Origin: Scylla paramamosain
Lineage: Eukaryota > Arthropoda > Malacostraca > Decapoda > Portunidae
Direction of reading: 5' to 3'
DNA: 64,000 bases
NCBI RefSeq assembly: GCF_035594125.1
Contig: NC_087158.1
Location: forward strand, 7,428,501 to 7,492,500
Made by a program: the position numbers and the translations under genes. This document shows, piece after piece, positions 26,125 to 36,751 of this stretch. Each line of letters begins with the position of its first letter. Within the stretch, counting starts at the first letter, position 1. Below the pieces are notes generated by a model. It made no database searches, was not told where the DNA came from, and worked only from the letters and a program-made list of their open reading frames with translations.

Positions 26125-26240
26125 ACTCAAAAGACACTTTTCTGGTAAAGTCATTTTTTTTTCCCCACAAATCTATTTTCGCATGCAATTTGGGGTTTTG
26201 CTAACTAAGAATGTGAAAAGCACTCAAAATACACGAATTT
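26093..26240. repeat. Inverted junction between + and - satellite arms
   Basis: The K-subunit start at 26,101-26,124 is perfectly inverted at 26,209-26,232, with a loop of 84 bases holding the rest of an inverted K subunit. Because the array on the left is + and on the right is -, the arms continue as an imperfect palindrome over kilobases. Confidence 0.85.
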
Positions 26241-29200
26241 ATTAAGGTTGTTCTATTTCTCAATTAGGAGTGTTATGCATAAGTTTTAGCATTTTTGCAT
26301 CTAGGAAACCTCTCCATATACACGAGATTTTGCGTTTTTCGCCTTTTGGTTCTTTTGAACTATAAAACACTCATTATACACTTTTCTTGCAATGTCCTTT
26401 TGTTTCCCAATATAGAGTGGTTTGCATCAATTTTCGCGTTTTTAGTAGGTAACAAGCTCACAAACACTCAAAATATACCTTTTTAGTAACGTTTTTCTAT
26501 TTCTTGATATTCGTTGCTTTGCATCCGTTTTATCGTTTTTCTACGTAAATCACTGAGAAGACACGTTTCCAGCAACTTTTTTTTGGATTCCCATATAGAG
26601 TGAGTTCCTTATTATTTATCGTTTTGGTGCCTAACATGCTAAAAAAAAAAAACACTCAAAACACATATTTCTGGTAAGGTCGTTTAATTTCCTCATATAG
26701 GAGTCTTTGCATGCACTTTAAGGTTTGGTACATAACAGTCCGAAAAAAACAAAGCTGAAATTAACTTTTTTGATAATATTATTTTATCATATGATTGCCC
26801 TGAATTTTCCAGGAATTTTGGCAACTCGGTGCCTATGAATATAAATAACAATAAAAAAAAAAAAAAAATTCCTATATTATTTATTTTTTTTATTTGTTAT
26901 TTTCTAAATAAAGAGTGTTATTTGTGGGTTTTTTTTATAGATAAAATGATAAAAACACCCAAATTACATGTTTTTGGTTATGTTATTCTATTTCTCCATG
27001 AAGTTTGTTTTCCATGCGTTTTAACGGTTTGGTATATAAGAAGCTCAAAAACATTTAAATGCAAGTTCTTGGTAAAAATTGGTTTTATTCCAATGAATAG
27101 TGATTACCCTGCTTTTTAGTGTTTTATTGCCTATCACGCTCAAAAACACTCAAAAGACATTTTTCTGGAAATGTCATGTTTTCCCACATAAATCTGGTTT
27201 CGCATGAAATTTGGGTTTTTGGTAACTAAGAATATGAAAAACAGTCAAAATACACGATTTTGGTAAGGTTGTTCTATTTCTCAATTAAGAGTGTTATTCA
27301 TGAGTTTCAGCATTTTGGTATCTAGGAAACTTCTCCATATACACGAGTTTTTGCGTTTTTTGCCTTGTTGTTCTTTTGAACTATAATACACTCATTATAC
27401 ACTTTTCTAGCATTGTCCCTTTGTTTCCCAATATAGAGTGCTTTGTATCAATTTTAGCGTTTTTTTGTAGGTAACAAGCTCAAAAACACTCAAAATATAC
27501 CTTGTTGTTAATGTTTTTTCTATTTCTTGATATTGGTTAGTTTGCATCCATTTTAGCGTTTTTCTACGTAAAACACTGGGAACACACGTTTTCAGTAATT
27601 TTGTTTTGGATTCCCATATGAAGTGAGTTGCTTATTATTGATCATTTTTGTGCTTAACATGCTGAAAACAATGAAAAGACAGATTTCTGGTAAGGTCGTT
27701 TCATTTCCTTATATAGGAGGGTTTGCATGCAGTTTAGGGTTTCGTACATAACAGTCCGAAAAAAAAAACTAAAATCAACTTTTTTGATAATATTCTCTTA
27801 TCATATAATTGCCTTGAATTTTCCCAGAATTTTGGCATTTCGGTACCTATGAAGATGAATAACAAAAAAAAAAATCCTATTTTTTTTATTTTTTTATTTA
27901 TTTATTTATTTTTTTAAATAAAGAGTGGGTTTTAGATTTTTGGCACTTAAACTTAAAAACTCTCATAATATACGTTTCTCGTAATGTCCTTTTGTTTCCC
28001 AAACATGTATTTAAGCGTTTTTATAGATAACATGATCAAAAATACTCAAAATACATGTTTTAGGTAATTTTATTCTGTTTCACCATAAAGTGTATTTTGC
28101 ATGCGATTTAGTGTTTTGGTATATAAGGAGCTCAAAAAGACTTAAAGGCAAGTTCTTATTAAAAATTGGTTTTATTCAAATGTAATGTGATTGCCCTGCT
28201 TTTTAATGCTTTATTGCCTATCAGGCTCAAAAACACTCAAAAGACTTTTCTGGTAATGTCATTTTTTTTCTCACATAAAGCTGGTTTCGCATGCAATTTT
28301 GGGTTTTGGTAACTAAGAATGTGAAAAGCTCTCATAATACACGCATTTAGTAAGGTTGTTCTGTTTCTCAATTAGGAAGGTTATTCATGAGTTTCAGCAT
28401 TTTGGTATCTAGGAAACTAAGGAAAACTAAACTAAACTAGGAAAATATCCATAAGTTTTTGCGTTTTTTGCCTTTTGGTTCTTTTGAACTATAAAACACT
28501 CATTATACACTTTTCTTGCAATGTCCTTTTATTTCCTAATATAGAGTGCTTCGCATCAATTTTCGCGTTTTTTGTAGGTAACAAGCTCAAAAAAAATCAA
28601 AATTTACCTTTTTGGTAATGTTTTTCTATTTTTTTTTTTTAAATTGGTTGGTTTGCATCCGTTTTAGCGTTTTTCTACGTAAAACACTGAGAAGACACGT
28701 TTTCAGTAGTTTTGTTTGGATTCCCATATAGAGTGAGTTCCTTATTTATTTATCGTTTTGGTGCCTAACATTCTGAAAAACACTCAAAAGACAGATTTCT
28801 TTTAAGTTCGTTTAATTTCCTCATATAGAAGGCTTTGCATGCACTTTAGGGTTTGGTATATAACAGTCCGAAAAAAAACTAAAATTAACTTTTTTGATAA
28901 TTTTCTTTTATCATATAATAGCCCGGAATTTTCCCAGAATTTTGGTATCTCGGTACCTATGAAGATGAATAACAAAAAAAAAGATCCTATTTTTTTATTT
29001 TTATTTATTTATTTTTCTAAATAATGAGTGTTATCTGTGGGTTTTAGCTTTTTGGTACTTAACGAACTAAAAAACACTCATAATACATATTTCTCGTAAT
29101 GTCCTTTCGTTTCCCAAACATAAGGTTCTTTGCATGTATTTTAGCGTTTTTATAGAGAAAATGATCAAAAACACTCAAAATACATATTTTTGGTAATGTT

Positions 29201-32200
29201 ATTGTTTCTCCATAAAAGGTGTTTTGCATGTGTTTTAGCGTTTTGGTATGTAATGAGCTCACCTAAAGGCAAGTTCTTGGTAAAAGTTGGTTTTATTCCC
29301 ATGTAATGTGATTGCCCTGCTTTTTAGTGGTTTATTGCCTAACACGCTCAAAAACACTCGAAAGACATTTTCTGGTAATATTTTTTTTTTTTTCCCACAT
29401 AAAGCTAGTTTCGCATGGTATTTGGGGTTTTGGTAACTAAGAATGTGAAAAACACTCAAAATACAGGCATTTAGTAAGGTTGTTCTGTTTCTTAATTAAA
29501 AGTGTTATTCATGAGATTCAGCATTTTGGTATGTAAGAAACTTCTTTATGTACACGAGTTTTTTTAGTTTTTTGCCTTGTGGTTCTTTTAAAACTATAAA
29601 ACACTCATTATACACGTTTCTCGTAATATCCTTTTCTTTCCTAATATAGAGTGCGTTTCATCCATTTTCGCATTTTTTTGTAGGTGAGAAGCTCAAAAAC
29701 ACATCAAAAAATGTCTTTTTGAAAATGTTATTCTATTTCTTCATATTGGTTGGTTTGCATCCGTTTTAGCGTTTTTCTACGTAAATCACTGAAAAGACAC
29801 GTTTTCAGTAATATTGTTGAAATTGCTGGAAAAAAACACTCAAAAGACAGGTTTCTGGTAAAGTCGAGTAATTTCTCCATATAGGTGGCTTTCCATGCAC
29901 TTCATGGTTTGGTACATAACTCTGGAAAAAAGCTAAAGATAATTTTTTTAAATGAATTTTTTTTACAAAATTTCCTTGAATTTTTCCAGAATTTTGGTAC
30001 CTATGAAGATGAATAAAATTTTTTTTTTCTCTATAAAGTGTTATTTGTGTGTTTTAGCTTTTTGTTACTTAAGGAACTTAAAAACACTCATAATACACGA
30101 TTTTCTTAATGTCCTTTTCTTATACAAACATAGGGTTCTTTACATGTATTTAAGCGTTTTTATAAGTAACATGATCAAAAACACTCAAAATACATATTTT
30201 TGGTAGTTATTCTGTTTCTCCATAAAGGGTGTTTTACATGCGTTTTAGCGTTTTGGTATGTAAGGAGTTAAAAAAACATTTAAAGGCAAGTTCTTCGTAA
30301 AAGTTAGTTTTATTCCCAAGTTATGTGATTTTTTTGCTTTTTAGTGCTTTGTTGCATATCACGCTCAAAAACACTTAAAAGACATTTTTTCTGTTAATGT
30401 CATTTAAGCGTTTTTATTGGTAACATGATCAAAAACACAATAAATACATGTTTTTGGTAATGTTATTCTGTTTCACCATAAAGTGTATTTTGCATGCGTT
30501 TTAGTGTTTTGTTATATAAGGAGCTCAAAATTGGTTTTATTCCAATGTAATGTGATTGCCCTCCTTTTTAGTGCTTTATTGCCTAACACGCTCAAAAACA
30601 GTCAAAAGACATTTTTTCTGGTAATGTCATTTTTTTCCCACATAAAGCTGGCTTCGCATGCAATTTGGGGTTTTGGTAACTAAGAATGTGAAAAGCACTC
30701 AAAATACACACATTTAGTAAGATTGTTCTGTTTCTCAATTAAGAGTGTTGTTCATGAGTTTTAGCATTTTGGTATCTACGAAACTTCTTCATATACACTA
30801 GTTTTTGCATTTTTTGCCTTGTGGTTCTTTTGAACTATAAAACACTCATTATACACTTTTCTTGCAATGTCCTTTTCTTTCCCATTATAGAGTGCTTTGC
30901 ATCAATTTTCGTGTTTTTTATAGGTAACAAGCTCAAAAACACTCAAAATATACCTTTTTGGTAATGTTTTTCTATTTCTTTATAATGGTTTGTTTGCACC
31001 CGTTTTAGCGTTTTTTTACGTAAAACACTGAGAAGACACGTTTTCAGTAATTTTGTTTAGAATTCCCATATAGAGTGAGTTCTTTATTATTTATTGTTTT
31101 GGTGCCTAACATGCTGAACAACACTCAAAAGAGAGATTTCTGATAAGGTCGTTTAATTTCCTCATATAAGAGGCTTTGCATGCACTTTAGGGTTTGGTAC
31201 ATAACAGGCCGAAAATAAAGCTAAAATTAAATTTTTTGATAATATTCTTTTATCATATAATTGCCCTGAATTTTCCCAGAATTTTGGCATCTCGGTACCT
31301 ATGAAGATAAATAAAGAAAAAAAAATCCTATTTTTTTTATTTTTTATTTATTTATTTATTTTTTCTCAATAAAGAGTGTTATTTGTGGGATTTACCTTCT
31401 TGGTACTTAAGGAACTTAAAAACACTCATAATACACGTTTCTCGTAATGTCCTTTCGTTTCCCAAACATAAGGTTCTTTGCATGTATTTAAGCGTTTTTA
31501 TAGATAACATGATCAAAAACACTCAAAATACAAGGTTTTGGTAATGTTATTCTGTTTCTCCATAAAGTGTGTTTTGCATGCGTTTTAGCAGTTTTGTATA
31601 TAAGGAGCTCAAAAACATTTAAAGGCAAGTTCTTGGTAAAAAAAATGTTTTTATTCCAATGTAATGTGATTGTCCTGCTTTTGAGTGCTTTATTACCTAT
31701 CACGTTGAAAAACACTCAAAAGACACTTTTCTGGTAAAGTCTTTTTTTTTTCCCCACAAAGCTATTTTTGCATGTAATTTGGGGTTTTTGGTAACTAAGA
31801 ATGTGAAAAGCACTCAAAATACACGCATTTAGTAAAGTTGTTCTGTTTCTCAATTAAGAGTGCTATTCATGAGTTTCAGCATTTTAGTATCTAGGAGACT
31901 TCTCCATATACACGAGTTTTTGCATTTTTTGGCTTGTGGTTATTTTGAACTATAAAACATTCATTGTACACTTTTCTTGCAATGTCCCTTTGTTTCCCAA
32001 TATAGAGTGCTTTGTATCAATTTTCGCGTTTTTTTGTAGGTAACAAGCTCAAAAACACTCAAAATATACCTTTTTGGTAATGTTTTTCTACTTCTTGATA
32101 TTGGTTGGTTTGCATCCGTTTTAGCGTTTTTCTACGTAAAACACTGAGAAGACATGTTTTCAGTAACTTTGTTTTGGATTCCCATATAGAGTGAGTTCCT

Positions 32201-32397
32201 TATTATTTATCGTTTTGGTGCCTAACATGCTTAAAAACACACAAAACACAGATTTTGGGTAAGGTCGTTTATTTCCTCATATTGGAGGCTTTGCATGCAC
32301 TTTAGGGTTTAGTACATAACAGTCCGAAAAAAAAAAAGCTGAAATTAACTTTTTTGATAATATTCTTTTATCGCATAATTGCCCTGAATTTTCCCAG
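26125..32397 (-). repeat. Satellite HOR array, - orientation
   Basis: Reading the reverse complement gives the same subunits in the same A-to-L order. A subunits lie near 31,590, 30,500, 30,250, 29,250, 28,130 and 27,040. Most spacings are again about 1.1 kb, with one shortened unit around 30,250-30,500 where B is fused to another A. The array ends inside subunit D at about 32,397, where unrelated sequence begins abruptly. Confidence 0.9.
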
Positions 32398-32576
32398 TTT
32401 TCACTATGCTGCCTTATCACCATTGTGCTACAGGGATCTCAGATACTTCTGATTTCATAATGAAAGTTAGGGCTCACTTTAAAACCAGTTGACAACTGAT
32501 AGTCTAAATTCCAATCCAAGAAATGAATTTTGTATCATCAATGAATGAAAGTGCTTGATTGTTCTACAAGTTTGGT
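32398..32576. other. Unassigned sequence between satellite and CR1-like element
   Basis: About 180 bases with satellite-unlike composition and no similarity I can recognise. Its left edge is the sharp end of the - strand satellite arm. Its right edge is the 5' truncation point of the CR1-like element. It holds no open frame of note on the + strand. Confidence 0.5.
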
Positions 32577-32799
32577 GAGGATTGAGGTTGCTGGTTAGTT
32601 CTGGGGAGTAGATTAGTAAAATTCTGAAGAAGTATTTTTTAACTGTCTTCACCCAGGAAAACATGCAGGAAATGCTAGATAGTGAGATTTTTAGAGCAGA
32701 AGAGAATGAGAAGCTGAAAGATATTACCATAATTAAGGAGATAGTGGAACAGGTGATAGATAGGCTAAGAAAGTTCAAGACACCAAGACCAGATGAAAT

Positions 32800-34128
32800 A
32801 TATCCCAGAGTAGTTGGGTTTAGGAAGGGGGATAAAAACCCAGGGAGGAGTTAGGATTCTTTTAATCTCTAACGTTTCAGCTGAATAGCCATCCTCAGAG
32901 AGACTGATTTACATGAGTGAAAACACACTATTTATAACAACATACAAAATTTTCTCATTTGACATTCGTACAGAGTATTGCCATCCTGGCGTGTACCTCA
33001 CCTAATTTTATTTTCCTAGTCAGGAAGTTGTTGCTGCAAATTCTGAACGCTCTTAAGTAAAAAACAATAATCACACCAGATTTGACTCTCATGCTGTGGG
33101 CTGAAAGGTAGTGAATGAAATCGTCCTTATTGGACGTTCGTTCACTACCCACAGCATGAGAGTCAAATCTGGTGTGATTATTTATTTTTACTTAAGAGCG
33201 TTCAGAATTTGCAGCAACAACTTCCTAGAGCAAGAAATACGATATATCATATCAACTTTCAAAAAGCTGGGTTATCCCGAAGGGCTTCTTGTTAGGCTTA
33301 AGAATAAGGCAAAGAAAATAACAACTGAAAACAAAGAGAATAAAGATCCCTGTACAACCAGCGAAAGAGAGAGGTATATATGTGTACCAAATTCGGACAA
33401 GGCTTCCATAATTAATAAATATTTGTCTTGAACAGGATTAAAAATAGCAACATTAGCGGGAGAGAAAATTGGTGAGCTAACGAGGACTAAAGACACCGGA
33501 CTTGTTAATAATAACAGCGTAGTGTACAGCATACCATGCAAAGGTTGTACAAAGCAGTACATAGGAGAAACAGGCAGGGGACTTAAAACAAGAATAGCAG
33601 AGCATAGGAAAGGTGTTTTAAAACACAACACATCAAACTCCCTTGTATTGCACATAGAAAAATGTAAACACTTACCAAAATGGGAAGAGGCTAAAGAAAT
33701 TAAAGTTGGATTGAAGAAAAGAATGAGAAAAGCTATAGAGGCAGCCCTCATAACAACTAGGGAAGTCATTAATCACAGAGAAGGTTTTATCAGGTGGGTG
33801 GGTAATTCCGCCAGATTGGCCCTCAGGTCAGGTACAAGGAAAATCCCCAGTAAAGGCTCGTCACATAGGCAGATAATGCCACCTGACTAGGAAAATAAAA
33901 TTAGGTGAGGTACACGCCAGGATGGCAATACTCTGTACAAATGTCAAATGAGAAAATTTTGTATGTTGTTATAAATAGTGTGTTTTCACTCATGTAAATC
34001 AGTCTCTCTGAGGATGGCTATTCAGCCGAAACGTTAGAGATTAAAAGAATCCTAACTCCTCCCTGGGTTTTTATCCCCCTTCCTAAACCCAACTACTTGT
34101 CAACATGAACAGTTCATATCCCAGAGTA
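32800..34128. mobile_element. Penelope-like element, head-to-head pair with 13 bp target duplication
   Basis: The insertion lies between two copies of ATATCCCAGAGTA (32,800-32,812 and 34,116-34,128) inside the CR1-like RT. The left half (32,813-33,121) is a - strand copy and the right half (33,137-34,115) a + strand copy. They meet at a small perfect hairpin, CGTCC/GGACG with loop TTATT, at 33,122-33,136. The shared arms match over about 200 bp of 3' region and about 85 bp of 5' region. The left copy lacks 658 bp (33,227-33,884), with a CCT at both deletion edges. The right copy extends 23 bp further at its 3' end before the target duplication. Inverted end copies of this kind are known from Penelope-like elements. 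Confidence 0.85.
33111..33890 (+). pseudogene. Penelope-like C-terminal region with GIY-YIG endonuclease
   Basis: One reading frame runs from 33,111 to 33,890 with a single in-frame TGA at 33,429-33,431. The part before the stop resembles the linker downstream of the RT (FKKLGYPEGLL, YICVPNSDKAS, INKYLS). After the stop come TGLKIATLAGEKIGEL and the endonuclease: VVYSIPCKGC (GIY part with a CxxC pair), YIGETGRGLKTRIAEH (YIG part with the catalytic Arg region and His), LVLHIEKCKH and EVINHREGF. The order and the CxxC...H...H pattern are those of the Penelope GIY-YIG domain, which nicks DNA to start target-primed reverse transcription. The RT itself is missing (5' truncation). An upstream Met at 33,111 lies in the inverted arm and is unlikely to be the real start. 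Confidence 0.85.
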
Positions 34129-35161
34129 CTTAAGGAATGCAAAGAAGTTATTAGTGAACTGTTAGTTTCTGCCTTTAGGAAATCACTTGAGATACCGGTA
34201 ATGTGGAGGCAAGTGAATATAGTACCCAGCTTTAAGAAAGGAGATTTAAGCTTAACTTCTGTTGTAGAAAAAATAATGAAGTCAGTAATAGTAAAGAACA
34301 TTAGGGAACATTTAGACAAACATAACTTGATAAATTGGTCACAGCATAGCTTCACAAAGGGGAAGTCTTACCTGACAAACTTGTCAAGATTTTACTGTAA
34401 AGTTTACATGGCAGGAGATAATGGTGATAGTTATGACATCCTATATCTGGACTTCAGTGAAGTGTTTGACAAGGTACCCCATCAGAGGCTCCTGAGAAAG
34501 GTTAGGGCACACGGAATAGATGGGAAGGTGTTAGGGTGGATAAGGTTGTGGCTAAGTGACAGGCGACAGAGTCGTAATAAACAGCTCTAAATCCGAGTGG
34601 GATTAAGTAATTAGTGGGGTGCCACAGGGATCAGTATAAGGGCCATTGATGTTTTTAATATACATCAGTGACTTGGATAGTGGAATTAGTTGTGACGTTA
34701 GTAAATTTGAGGATGACACGAAGATAGGTAGATTAATTAGATTAGAACTGGATGCCATCCCCTTGCAGGCAGATTTGGATAGGATGAATGAATGGACAGA
34801 CAGATGGCAAATGCAGTTTAATATCAAAAAATGCAAAGTACTTAGCATAAGTAGAGGAAATCCACACAGAAGGTACACAATAAACAATGAACCTCTGGTA
34901 GGTTTAGGGTACAAAAAAGATTTAGAATTTATAGTTAGCTCTAAATTCCATTTAAGAAAGCAATGCATAGAGGCCAGAAACAGGGCAAATAGGATATTAG
35001 GATTTATTTTTAAGAGTGTTAAAAGTAGAAGTCCCGAAGTAATATTAAAGTTATATTTGGTGCTGGTCAGACCTCATCTATATTATGCTGTGCAGTTCTG
35101 GTCCCCCATATTACAGGAAGTATATAGGTCTTTTAGAATCAATACAAAGGAGAATGGCTAA
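34105..35161 (+). pseudogene. Degenerate reverse transcriptase of CR1/L2-like element, copy 2
   Basis: Two long pieces remain. 34,105-34,590 carries RT fingers and the first part of the palm (VNIVPSFKKGD, LTNLSRFYCK, YLDFSEVFDKVPH, DGKVLGWIRLWLSDRRQ). 34,646-35,161 carries the second part of the palm and the thumb (FLIYISDLDSGI, KFEDDT, MNEWTDRWQMQFN, KQCIEARNRANRILGF, VILKLYLVLVRPHLYYAVQFWSP). The key Ala of the usual FADD box has become Glu. The joint between the pieces (GVPQGSVLGP region, about 34,590-34,645) is out of frame. Compared with the copy at 19.4 kb this one keeps the fingers, which shows what that copy has lost. Confidence 0.82.
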
Positions 35162-35779
35162 AAGGATACAAGGAGTGAGGAGTATTCCTTACAAAGAGAG
35201 ATTGAAGCTGTTAAATTTACATTAAGAGAGATGTAGGTTAAGAGGGGACCTGATAGAAGTCTTTAAATGCTATAAGGGTTACAACACAGGGGATGTAAGC
35301 AAAATTCTTAGGATTAGTAACCAGGATAGAACAACAAATAACAGTTTTAAGGTTGAAAAATTTAGTTTAAAAAAGAGATAGGAAGGAATCAGTTCTCAAA
35401 TAAAGTGGTAGATGAATGGAACGGACTCAGTAATCAGGTTGTTGGTGCTGGGTCATTAGGAAGCTTTAAGAGAAAATTAGAGATTTATGGATGGGGAGAG
35501 ATAGGTGGAAATAGGTAAGTATATTTCATACAGGAACTGCCACATGTATGCCTGATGGTTTCTTGCAGCTTCCATTTTTTATGTTCTTATATTCTTATGA
35601 GTATGTATCTGGAACCTAGATTTAGGAAAAAATTGCTTGTCTTATTATCACAGGGATATTGATCATAGAAAAGAAACACTCATCTTTTGTACTTACATTT
35701 TTTTATTTTTATTTATTTTTTTTTCTGAATGTGAAAGAAAATGCCCTGACAGAATTATTTTTTCTTTTTAAGGAACATA

Positions 35780-35896
35780 ATGAAAAAAGTTATATTTGCA
35801 ATTGTCATGTTTGGAATGATTGGGTTAACTATAATTAGCCTTAGTTTGTGTTGGCTACATACACTGGATCATGTGTGTTGCTGCTGTGATTATTAA
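35780..35896 (+). CDS. Possible 38-residue hydrophobic small ORF
   Basis: An ATG at 35,780 opens 38 codons ending at TAA 35,894-35,896. The product starts MKKVIFAIVMFGMIGL, a basic start followed by a hydrophobic stretch of about 22 residues, then CWLHTLDH and a cluster of four Cys before DY. It could be a secreted or single-pass membrane micropeptide. A pyrimidine-rich tract ending TTTCTTTTTAAG lies just upstream and could act as a splice acceptor. I do not recognise the peptide. A chance frame of this length is quite possible, so confidence is low. Confidence 0.2.
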   Translation: MKKVIFAIVMFGMIGLTIISLSLCWLHTLDHVCCCCDY

Positions 35897-36114
35897 TGAG
35901 TGTAATTTCCAGAAATGTGATTTCAGTACTCAACTAGCAAGTCAGTTAAACACACATGATTTATTCAAAGCAAAAGACTATTCAGTGTGTTTGAAGACTA
36001 CTTGTTATTGATAATAAAACCCATCTTAATGCTTACTTTCAGGTTTTTTTTTCTGATTTTATTTTCAGACAAGGATATGTTCACATTGTTGTTGTTGTTG
36101 AGGAGAAACTGTTG

Positions 36115-36233
36115 TCTTAGTGAGCTATGAAAGCCCTGACCCATTCATAGCTATGAATGTTCCATGGTTCTTAGTTGCGAATGATTTTGCTTTAAAAAAT
36201 TACCAGCACTAAGATGTTCATAGCCCACTAAGA
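36115..36233. repeat. Inverted repeat able to form a hairpin (MITE-like)
   Basis: TCTTAGTGAGCTATGAA at 36,115-36,131 is inverted at 36,217-36,233 with 16 of 17 matches, separated by 85 bases that contain a perfect palindrome, ATTCATAGCTATGAAT. It may be a very small MITE or a stem-loop. I see no convincing target duplication. Confidence 0.4.
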
Positions 36234-36751
36234 TAAATCTTAGAAGCATCTGGGAATGTGGCTTCTGGCTCCTCAGGGGTATGTTGTTGTCCGTCATAAT
36301 AATGAAAGGCTTATGTGTTGTGTAAAAGTAAAATTAAGATAGCAGCCTGTTATTTATGGATAGCAAGCAGGCTGGAGGGAGGGAGAGTGTGAAGTGTGTG
36401 GGTGTCGTGGCGGGGAAGTGTCTCAGTGTGACACGTGAATCACTGCATGAGCTGTCATTGGCTGACTCTTCTCGTGCTGCTGTGGCGAGGGAGTTATTCT
36501 CTCTGGCCCCAGCAACTGATAGCTATCACTCAAGCGTGACAAAAAGGTTCTGTGGATAATTTCACTTGGATGGATTTTGACCCTAATGTGGGGTCCATTC
36601 TGATGTCTGCACTCTCTCTTGTCACGTTAGGAAGGTTGAGGAAGACAATGCAATAAAATAGTAATTTTGACCACAAGGGCACATAGATCACTCTGGCTCT
36701 GGGAACCTCATATAATATCTGATGCAATATGATCATAGGATAGTGCAATTA

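Larger units (their letters stand above)
32577..35605 (+). mobile_element. CR1/L2-like non-LTR retrotransposon, 5'-truncated, split by a Penelope-like insertion
   Basis: Coding remains at 32,577-32,812 and 34,129-35,510 cover the linker before RT (EYFLTVFTQENMQEML), the full RT (PRPDEIYPRV, then after the insertion LKECKEVISELL, VPSFKKGD, YLDFSEVFDKVPH, WLSDRRQ, YISDLDSG) and the C-terminal CR1 region (RGDLIEVFKCYKG ... VVDEWNGLSNQVV ... SFKRKLE). The 3' end near 35,560-35,605 has GCCTGATGGTTTCTTGCAGC followed by short TTCTTAT repeats, as in intact members of this group. The RT active-site box reads FEDD instead of FADD (34,706-34,717), and there are frameshifts near 34,590 and stops near 35,160. 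It is inactive. Confidence 0.85.
35606..36751. other. Non-satellite DNA with no recognised gene
   Basis: This stretch holds a T-rich patch (35,697-35,725), a small open frame for a hydrophobic peptide (35,780-35,896), a perfect 16 bp palindrome ATTCATAGCTATGAAT at about 36,145 inside a hairpin-like inverted repeat (36,115-36,233), and a GC-richer patch (36,360-36,610) with a 67-codon frame. I cannot connect these into a gene. Confidence 0.5.

Noticed and set aside
33272..33769. 165-codon - strand frame
   Set aside because: It is the antisense shadow of the Penelope-like coding strand.
32813..34092. Reading the 200 bp inverted repeats as a DNA transposon
   Set aside because: The interior encodes a Penelope-type GIY-YIG domain, a central hairpin joins two head-to-head copies, and the arms are explained by the inverted second copy.
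36356..36559. 67-codon frame in a GC-richer patch
   Set aside because: No recognisable motif, no splice or promoter context I can support; kept only as part of the region description.
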